In this document: positions 56,433 through 64,000 of the stretch, piece by piece
How the letters are laid out: every line of letters starts with the position of its first letter
Numbering within the stretch: position 1 is the first letter of the stretch
Assembly (NCBI GenBank): GCA_034440615.1
Contig: JAOTOM010005131.1
Location: forward strand, 31,001-95,000
Source: Ashinkailepas kermadecensis
Lineage: Eukaryota > Arthropoda > Thecostraca > Neolepadidae
DNA: 64,000 bases
Direction: 5' to 3'
Translations under genes and position numbers: made by a program
The notes under the pieces: generated by a model
Database searches by the model: none
What the model saw: only the letters and a program-made list of their open reading frames with translations
Told to the model about the DNA's origin: nothing

Positions 56433-57713
56433 CTGTCGGGATGGAATTAAACATCGGTGATGTGATGCATAACAACAAACAGAACGTTTCGCTGCGGGTA
56501 GGGATGAAAATACTGCAGTGCAAATACTGAAAATACACCCATCACGTCAACGTATGGAATGAATCCAGGAATGTTCAGCAGACACTTTTTGCAATTTTCC
56601 TCGTAACATTGCGTTGCAGTCAGCAGTGCAATATCTTGGGCGAAAGGCACGTGGCACAACTCATCACGTTGGAGCGTGTTGACCTTGTTCAGCTGTGCGA
56701 ATTAGAGATCTCGTTTCCAGCCGCAAAGCACGCATATAAAATACTGTTTCGTACTTTCGCTTTCCAGATGACTTAATCAAATGGCAAACACCATACGTCG
56801 CGAAGCGATCACTTTGGTTGAGAATGTCAAAACCCATTACGACACAACGTAATGGTTTTTGGCAAGCGAACATTACGTAGAAGAATGAAAAAAGTTCGCT
56901 ACGTGTTCAGCAGTAGAACGTAGTGAGCTTTAAGTGCTGCGGAAAGCTGCACTGAGCATCGCTAAATTGAAAATGATTGGGGAAAGACAATAAAATACTC
57001 ATGAACTGGAAAAAGGTTCACAAACTGGTGTAATGTATCCGGAGTCGACTCTTCTTGGGGGGGGGCAGAGTCGACTAGACATTTCATATACAATTTGCAG
57101 CACACGATTCATACACCAGCAAGGCCACTAATATTGAGGAAACAGCTTCAACACACCATCTAAGCCAATGTACCACTTATAATATTTAAATACAAATTAA
57201 GGAATAAACGTGGACAACAAGTGCAAGCGATTTAGATCATCTTCCAGTAGACGACCCAATATTGGGCGCCGTCTCCTCATCTACATACACCTGCCTATGT
57301 ACAAACGTGCATACGCAGTGCATCATCTCGTACCACACTCAAATTGTGCGTGAGTGAGTGTGTGTTGTGAGTTGTCGTGTTCCTTGGTGAGTGAGTTAGT
57401 TAGTGAGTGAGTGAGTTAATTTGAATGGCTGAATGATTGGTCGGGTCAGTGATCATGGAAATAGGTGACTGCGGAGAATGTGGGGGATGGGGTGCAGGCG
57501 ATTTGACGTATACAGAGTGTCATGCTACATGAAGACCTAGCTTTACGAGAGTCCATGAAGGTACCGTTGTGCTGAGGGATGACTTTCCGTTTCTGATTTC
57601 CAAGATGTCATTTTGTTTCTGCCATATTTTGGGTCATTTTATGACTCATCAACTGCAACGCCACATGGTGTCGCCACTCTCTCACGCCGATTCGTCGCGG
57701 GGACTCGGAAACT

Positions 57714-57787
57714 CAGTCAGTTGTGGGATTCTAACCAACCATCTTACGATGAAGAGTCGAACGCCTCACCGATTAAACTACCGCGAA
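57714..57787 (-). repeat. tRNA-Lys-like SINE head
   Basis: On the - strand TAGTTTAATCGG (A-box-like, 57769-57780) is followed by an anticodon-loop-like GACTCTTCATC and GGTTAGAATCCC (B-box-like, 57725-57736). The CTT anticodon context is that of tRNA-Lys. The stems do not close as in a functional tRNA, so this is a tRNA-derived SINE or pseudogene. Confidence 0.6.
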
Positions 57788-58026
57788 CCCCGCCATGTCT
57801 GCACAAATTCCAATGACTTCACAACAATGTTGATGATTAATGATGACACCAAGATTTCAATGCTGAGCGTTGCTGGGGTGATGGTGTTTTTTTTTGCAGT
57901 GTGCTGTGAAATGACTTTAAAAAGGTTGTTCGTTTTTTGCGTCTCTGATGTTTCACGCATCTGCCCCAAATCATGCTTGTTGTTTCTCCTATGTAGCTTA
58001 TGGGTATGGGTATGGGTATGGGTAAC

Positions 58027-58053
58027 ACCTCAGATACCTATGGTATCTGAGGT
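58027..58053. repeat. Perfect 12-bp hairpin
   Basis: ACCTCAGATACC-TAT-GGTATCTGAGGT. It lies just after the TATGGG repeats in the large Abl intron. Confidence 0.9.
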
Positions 58054-58921
58054 GGGAAGCTCGCAGTTGATTTTGCACACGATCTTTGTGGGATTTATCT
58101 TTGAATCCGTCACTGGCATACTCTATTGCTTGCACAGCATGAAGGGTTGAGGGCAGATTTGGCTATTGCTTTCGAAAACGTCTTGCCGCTTTTTCACACT
58201 ATGCGCAGAGGGAGAATGCGCCTAGTAATGGCTGCGACTACTTTGGCCAGAAAATCAGCGATTAATGGCAGGCTTGTTTACATTGAGTCTGCGCCTTATG
58301 TGTGTTGGAAGTTTTTGTGCAGCTGGTATAGACTTTGGGCTTCCCGCGTAATGTGTGCATTTGGTGTCGTGCGTCAGCATCCAAAACTTAACCTGTTTCA
58401 CCATGCCATGACGATGGTCGTTGAATAGGAAAAGGCATTCAATTTTCTGGATACTATTTTATATGGGCTCCTTATCAGAACCGAGTAACTCGGCTCTTGG
58501 TTATTGATCATACAAGAGGGAACTTGTAGTTTGGATATAGTGAGCCAGGACAATAGGAGCCGTCATCGGTTTAATGAAAGTTATGTCGTATAGGGAACGT
58601 CAATGTTAATCGTCAAAGGTATGTCGAAGAAGGTTATTTGGCCGTTGATAAGACTGGTCGGCTCTATCTATTGCACATTTCTACTTTGGAAGAAAACGGT
58701 TCATGCGTGTCAGGAATTCACCCAATGAGCGTGACCCATAAGTCAGAATGTGTATATTTATATTTACTTACAAGTACATCCACGCAGCTGGTGGCTATTA
58801 TTGCACAGGATGGAGGTGAATAAATAAGTCAGCTGAATAGCAAAGGACGTAGGGATTAAGGACGTTGCATTCTAGAGCACTGCAGCCAGTCGGCGCCGGC
58901 TCAATAGACTGAAACAAGGAC

Positions 58922-58961
58922 AAGGGTATCAGGTATCAGGTATCTGATACCTGATACCCTT
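58922..58961. repeat. Perfect 17-bp hairpin
   Basis: AAGGGTATCAGGTATCA, a 6-base loop GGTATC, then the exact reverse complement. GGTATCAGGT words also recur nearby (58965). It shares GGTATCTGA with the hairpin at 58027. Confidence 0.9.
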
Positions 58962-59615
58962 CATAGGTATCAGGTCAAGGGACGGAAGGGTGCTGAGAAA
59001 TAAGGGCAAGGTTCGTCCACATAAATTATACAATACAAAGCAATGATGAATAGTGATGTGCTTGTTCGGATTCGTTCGTGCGTTGTCTTGATTGCTGGTT
59101 CACTCTCTTCGTATCATACTGAATCCAATTTCTATTGCGCTGTTTCATTTCTTGAGTGTAGGTTTTTCTAGGTGGTGAATATTCTTGTGGAAGCTATTAT
59201 TCATATATTGTTCCATTCTTCGTGCTAATTTTCTACAAAGGCATTCTTGCTATTTTAATCTTGATCTTTAATACTACTTTATCACAATGTCACCACTAAC
59301 AGGGGAAAACATTTGATATTTGTATGGATGTCACCGGTTTCGCCGCACTAAAAACAAAATATTTGTTTACCATTGTCACGATCGACGGAGGTTGTCAAAC
59401 GCTGATTGGTGCTCCAGTGTCTCCCTTTTTTTGATTGGACTAAAATGCTGGAGCGCACCCCCCTGACGAGGCTGCAAAATTCGAGTGCTTTTTCGCACAT
59501 GCTGCTTTTGCACTTCTTTTTGCCATTGAAGTAAACCTTGATTAAATATCAATTTTAATCCACACATGGCTCTCGCCGGGTGCCCAATATGTGTGGAACC
59601 ATTAATATGTGGAAA

Positions 59616-59693
<78 letters not shown>
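59616..59693. repeat. (TA)n microsatellite
   Basis: About 75 bases of alternating TA. Confidence 0.98.
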
Positions 59694-59695
<2 letters not shown>

Positions 59696-60045
59696 GATAC
59701 ATTTATGAAGACTGGAAGAAAATAGTGAAGTTTGCGAATGTTTATTTTTGTAGAAATTACATGGTAATTTGCTTCCGACAAAATCTGTTTGAATCGATTG
59801 CACTTCAATTCAGAAATCGGAGGAACTTAAAAAAATTCGTTGCCACCAGTCACCAAAAATAGGTCAACCATGCCAATCTCGTGAAACGTGACCCTTCTGA
59901 TGAGGAAGAATCGTTACTTCATTTACCAAATCGATACTGATTGCGTGGCAATTACATCTACGTCATTCAGAAATAGCAGGAAAATATATATATAGGTTTT
60001 TTTTTTTAACTTTTGACATGAGATCCAGCTGATCATTTTCCCAGT

Positions 60046-60103
60046 TAGTTCGTTAGTTATTTGAGCTTTAGGGCGCATCGACCATGTTGATCATATAGCG
60101 CCC
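60046..60103 (+). repeat. Dispersed repeat with GGCGCATCGAC...GCGCCC, second full copy
   Basis: GTTAGTTCGTTAGTTATTTG, then AGCTTTAGGGCGCATCGACC and ATGTTGATCATATAGCGCCC. It matches 34868-34925 over nearly its whole length. Confidence 0.75.
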
Positions 60104-60280
60104 ATTTTCCAAGCTACATAAAACAACAAAAGTCGCTAATTCCTCTCACGTCCTCCTCTTTCAGTGGCGTCCTTCTCGCGCTATCTCGGATGTCTCGACA
60201 GTGACGGTGGTGCCACGGATTTTACCTGGCGTGCCTTGCGGCGATGATGGCAGGGTAATTGTGGTCCTTGCGAATTCCTT

Positions 60281-60440
60281 GAACCTTGGCGGTTTGCCCT
60301 TCCACATGGCGACTAGATAACGTTGAATTTCCTGAACCTTGGCGGTTTGTCCCTTCCATATAGTGAATAGATGTCGAATGCCCTGAACCTTGGCGGTTTG
60401 TCCTTCCACATGGTAACTAGATAACGTGGAACGCTTCGTT
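60281..60440. repeat. About 50-bp tandem repeat, three copies
   Basis: GAACCTTGGCGGTTTG occurs at 60281, 60334 and 60384, each followed by a CCTTCCA(C/T)AT word and a TAG-ATA or TAGATG word. Confidence 0.88.
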
Positions 60441-60710
60441 CAGTCACAAATATGAGAACAACGCCTCCCAACTTCAACACTGCCTCAATCATCCATACGT
60501 AATAATCTTTTCTCGGATAATTCCGAATGGCTAACTGAAGGCAATCGAAAATGACCATGGAGATAAATTAAAACATAAAAATCAGAATAATGTGACAAGG
60601 CTCTATTGCAGCATGTTTTTGGATGACAATCCAAAGTTCCAAGCTATATCTTCTCTTTTCGTTAAAAGAACTAATTTTGTTCTGCTGGCTGTCGGAGCCA
60701 CGGCGCTTAC

Positions 60711-60850
60711 CTTGAGTGTTTTGACGGCGACGGTGGTGCCCTGGCGCCCGCCACGCTTCCACACCGCCTCGTAGACGTCGCCGTACTGCCCGCCGCCCAG
60801 CTTGTGGCGCATGGTGATGTCGGTGCGCTCAATCTCCCACTTGTCGGTCT
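60711..60850 (-). CDS. Abl: Abl SH2-kinase linker and ATP-binding exon
   Basis: 140 bases between CTGCCGCAG and AAG|GTAAGC. It encodes [20 protein letters not shown] then [20 protein letters not shown] and AVKTLK. The P-loop [10 protein letters not shown] and the ATP-site Lys in VAVK are intact. Between beta-2 and beta-3 the loop RGGRQG is slightly longer than in vertebrate ABL1. It enters with two bases that complete a Glu begun in the SH2 exon. Confidence 0.97.
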
Positions 60851-62270
60851 CTGCGGCAGCCCGAGCCACGGTCAACGCACCCGACACAGAGCACAAGCGA
60901 GGCACAAGCACAGCACAGCATCAACAGCACCGTACAGCACAGCACCGCCACCGAGAGCACACAACCGCACTTCAGCCGACACAACACACCGTAGGCTCCG
61001 CCGCCGTAGCCTCCGCTAGGACACTGCAACACTGCGTCAGCCCACACACCGCGCCGCAAGTACGTTGCGGTATGAACAGCGTACCGCACTGCACGACCGG
61101 CAGCGGTAGGCCATACAGGTGCCACACTGACACAGCCGACAGCGCACCGCGCCTCGACCGGCGCGAGAACAGCATGCGGGCGGCAGTCGCTGCTGTGCCG
61201 GCGACCTGGGCATGCAGAGCGGTTAGACCTGGCCAGCTGCGTCGGCCCGCCGTGCCGCTACCACTAGACTGCACGCCGCCCCGGGGTTAGTCACGGTCAC
61301 GCGCACACGGAGGGACAGCGAGGGGGCGAGCGCGGCGGCGGCTAGCTCAGGCGAAGGCACAACCGGCCCCAGCAGGCCGCCGGCCACCGACCACCTACTG
61401 GATCGACCGGGCAGGCAGCCGTTCACAAACATGTCCGGGTGGTGCGAGCCGCGCCGGCGCTCCCTGCGGCGGTGTCGCGCACCTACGGGAGACAGACGAC
61501 AGACGGCTGACTGGTGAGGCCGCACGCCGCACACCGCGCCGGCCAGACGGCCGTGGCGACGGCGGCGCAGCACCGCCTCACGCACAACAAACACACACAC
61601 GATTGTGTGCCACCCTCCCTGCACGAGTACGAGGAGCCACACGGCGACAAGACGCGGCCGAGCACGGCCGTCTGGTGAAACCGAGGCGAGATCCTCGGAC
61701 CGGCGTGCGACACAGCTCCACTCCGACGGCGACATCGGCGCCGATCGGCAGCGGACTGCGAGCATGTCGCCGACTGTCGCCCGGGACGACACTGCCAGCT
61801 AAAGTGAGCCCATCACTGCAGACGCGGCCACCGAATGCCCGCCACAGGCAGCTCCAGCTGTCATAGTCTACGCCCAATCACCGCTCGATCGGCTGTTCTG
61901 ACGCGACTGGGCGGGCAGATCAGATGGCCATTCGATTGACCGGATATACGATGGCGAGTGGCACACGCACCTCAGCTGAAAACAAACGGAAAACGGCTAC
62001 GCGGCAAACAGAGTATGACATGACGAAAGAGCGGACGGGGCGAGGGATGGCGCAGGGTTTGTCTACCGGTACACAATACATACATAAGACATGCATCGCC
62101 AGAATTACACGTCGCAAAGGACGAGGGTAGAGCCGGGGAACCAAACGAAAGATGGCAGGATACGTTGGCAGACGACGAGGTACATCGCCAGAGCAAGAGG
62201 AGGACAAAGTAGGACGAGAACCAACATCAGATGACTACCGCACCTGGCCATAGGCAGGGAGCCGTCTTAC
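60851..62270 (-). other. GC-rich Abl intron, no feature recognised
   Basis: Rich in CpG and in CACAGC/CAGCAC words at 60890-61010, then mixed sequence. Open frames exist on both strands because of GC content; none shows a domain or splice-consistent exon. Confidence 0.5.
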
Positions 62271-62412
62271 CTGGACTAACGGCGAACACAGTGGGCTTGT
62301 TGCGCTTGGGCGCCGGGTAGAGCAGACAGGTGATGAGGCCGTCGGCATGCGAGGAGTGGTGGTGCGCCAGCTCGGCCAGCGTGTTGAAGCGACTCTCCGA
62401 CGTCACGTACAG
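62271..62412 (-). CDS. Abl: Abl SH2 domain, C-terminal exon
   Basis: 142 bases between CGCCGCAG and CCAG|GTAAGA. It encodes [40 protein letters not shown] and [31 protein letters not shown] is the unmistakable second half of an Abl SH2 domain, with the short Pro-rich exit to the kinase linker. Confidence 0.98.
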
Positions 62413-62754
62413 CTGCGGCGAGTCACGGGTCACGGGTCACCGGTCAGGCCATCCGGTCCGCGTCGTCGCGTCAGACAGCACGACTGCCCATGCGCAGCAG
62501 TGCACACTGCTGCGGCGAACTGGCTGACATCAGCGTCCGTTAGAGCAACAGGCATCTGGCGGACCAACGCTCATGCTGATTTGATGCACTAAGGCAGAGT
62601 TGTTCGCCCTGTTCCTAAAACTTCTCTGAAACGTATGGAGTGTATGCAACGGGAAAAGCATTCACATGGCTGTGATGAGCCACGGCACCACGCTGACAAC
62701 CTACAGTCGCATGAATTAGTCCCAGTACCTCGTTACGGGAAACTGCTACTCTAA

Positions 62755-63260
62755 GAGTTGGGAAGAAAATAGGTAGGATCGGTAGAAGGGAGGGAGGGCG
62801 GAAGAAACGGAGGAGGGCTTCCGGCACTGGCAGAGGAGGGGGAAGCTGAAGGAAAGCTGGGCAAGGGATGAGTGTAGGAGCGCAGGAGTGGAGAAGCGAA
62901 GGCGCAGAGGAATGGAGGAATGGAGGGGTGGAGGGGCGAAGGCGCAGGGGAGTGGAGGATTGGAGGAGTTCAAGAAGGGAGGAAGGAAGGAAGGAATGAA
63001 CGAATGAAGAAATGAAAGAATGAAAGAAGAAAAGAAGGAACGAAGGAATAATGCAGAAAGGAACGAATGAACGGCAGAATGAAGGACTGGATGAATGACT
63101 GAATAAATAAATGAAGGAATGAATAAACAGAAAATTAAGAAAGAAATGAGAGACTCCAAAATGAATGGATGAATCAATGAATGAATGAAAAAGGAATGAA
63201 TGAATGAACGAAGGGAGAAACGAAAGCGTGGAGGAAGGGATGTATGGAACAAATGAAGGA
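62755..63260. repeat. Purine-rich simple-repeat tract
   Basis: GGAGGA, GAAGGAAGGAAG and GAATGAATGAATG words in blocks; almost no pyrimidine runs on the + strand. Lies in the intron between the two SH2 exons. Confidence 0.9.
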
Positions 63261-63358
63261 AGATGGGAAAGAAGAGAAAGATTGTTTGTGGCTTTACGAC
63301 ATGCCAAGCAGCTGAGGCCATATGGCGTCGACTGCCTCTCACACTGGCAGGGAGGGCG

Positions 63359-63432
63359 GGCACCGAGGTGAAACGAACCCCGTACCTCTGGTTTCTCAAA
63401 CGCTTAGCTTAGCCACTGAGCTACCGGTGTCC
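63359..63432 (-). repeat. tRNA-like sequence (SINE head or tRNA pseudogene)
   Basis: On the - strand: GACACCGGTAGCTCAGTGGC with an A-box-like TAGCTCAGTGG, later GGGGTTCGTTTCACC as a weak B box, and an end CGGTGCC that pairs with the start at six of seven positions. The D, anticodon and T stems do not close cleanly, so a working tRNA is unlikely. Confidence 0.45.
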
Positions 63433-63593
63433 AAGGAAGAGAAGGAAGAGACGGGAAGAAGGAAGCGAAACAAAGATGGAGGGGAGGGAGAGAACGGAGG
63501 AAAAAGGGAGGGTAACAGGAGGGAACGAAAGAAGAAAGTAAAGGAGGGGAGGGGCGCTTTCCCTCCCTCCGGACGAGGGCGGGGTGAGCTTGA

Positions 63594-63611
63594 GTGTGTG
63601 TGTGTGTGTGC
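63594..63611. repeat. (TG)n microsatellite
   Basis: Nine or so TG units, 33 bases from the donor side of the exon at 63644. Confidence 0.9.
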
Positions 63612-63643
63612 AGGGTGGGAGGGGAGCCTTACGCCGAGCGTAC

Positions 63644-63762
63644 CTTGCCATGGCTGTCTTCAGTGATACGGTAATGGTAGACTCGGCCCTCATAGCGCAA
63701 CGAGATGCTGAGCTGGCCGGGACTCGACTCGCTGTCGCGCACCAGGAAGCTGCCGTTGATAC
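63644..63762 (-). CDS. Abl: Abl SH2 domain, central exon
   Basis: 119 bases between GGTCGGCAG and AAG|GTACGC, entering with two bases that complete a Gly. It encodes [20 protein letters not shown] then [30 protein letters not shown] holds the Arg that binds phosphotyrosine (FLVRES in most SH2 domains, here RDS). The start of SH2 (the W-Y-H-G region) and SH3 must be in exons right of the window. Confidence 0.98.
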
Positions 63763-64000
63763 CTGCCGACCAGAGGCAGGTAAGCGAGAATCTTCCGGCC
63801 CGACCACAGGCAACAAACAGTGCAGCACGTCAGACGATGCGTGGCGGGACACGCATAAGCCTGACATAATTATCGCCGCCAGCACACCACCCGAGCAACT
63901 CAGTTCGCATTCACGCTTGGTAGTCGACACGCGCTGAACCGCCTGCACGTAGTGGCTGAGTTCACTGGTGGAATACCCCTCGTCTGTACCACCACGCACA

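Larger units (their letters stand above)
56433..60710 (-). other. Large Abl intron with repeats and retroelement debris
   Basis: Besides the items listed separately (SINE head, two hairpins, (TA)n, dispersed motif, 50-bp repeat), I see four TATGGG words in tandem at 58000-58023, and stretches at 57840-58480 that look like eroded retroelement sequence but hold no domain I can name. Confidence 0.4.

Noticed and set aside
57569..58150. 193-residue ORF with membrane-like C-terminal half
   Set aside because: It crosses a tRNA-like SINE head, the TATGGG repeat and a perfect hairpin in an Abl intron; hydrophobicity reflects T-rich DNA.
63765..64000. SH3 exon of Abl at the right edge
   Set aside because: No SH3 motifs (ALYDF, WW, PSNY) in any frame of the - strand; SH3 must be farther right.

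Overview
The window looks like part of an animal nuclear genome, most likely an arthropod and possibly a crustacean. Coding exons are short, GC-rich and split by introns with clean GT/AG borders. The non-coding DNA is more AT-rich and full of microsatellites, minisatellites and retroelements. The taxon is an inference from protein style and repeat content; nothing in the sequence names a species.

Two host genes frame the window and point toward each other. On the left (+ strand, 1637-6527) are four exons of a multi-pass membrane protein of the SLC35F3/F4 (drug/metabolite transporter) type; its N-terminus lies left of the window, and a possible terminal exon with an AATAAA signal lies at 35118-35331. 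On the right (- strand, 63762 down to 45753) are eleven exons of an Abl-family non-receptor tyrosine kinase. They run from inside the SH2 domain through the whole kinase domain to the F-actin-binding C-terminus. All splice phases agree from exon to exon. The SH3 domain and the first part of SH2 lie beyond the right edge.

Between the genes (about 12.4-26.1 kb) is a nested retroelement stack. An old Ty3/gypsy-type element on the - strand (12438-26067, LTRs of about 112 bp) was broken twice. A second gypsy-type element on the + strand (14480-19323, LTRs of 138 bp, 4-bp target duplication GATG) sits in its RNase H region. A Penelope-like element (PLE) sits in its gag region as a head-to-head inverted dimer (21116-25270) with one target duplication of 12-15 bp. 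The right PLE arm keeps a long open frame for reverse transcriptase plus GIY-YIG endonuclease. Hammerhead-ribozyme-like motifs occur at both outer ends of the dimer and again in a third, internally deleted PLE copy (37520-38117) that lies inside a 15-bp minisatellite.

The stretch from 26 to 45.7 kb holds no gene I can identify firmly. It has minisatellites of 15, 20, 24, 27, 53 and about 63 bp, (TA)n tracts, and a roughly 3-kb highly degenerate array (39.3-42.3 kb) with a 661-bp hAT-like non-autonomous DNA element inserted in it. The introns of both genes also carry minisatellites, several starting or ending within tens of bases of a splice site. One array in the SLC35F-type gene appears to be built from copies of the exon end together with its 5' splice site.
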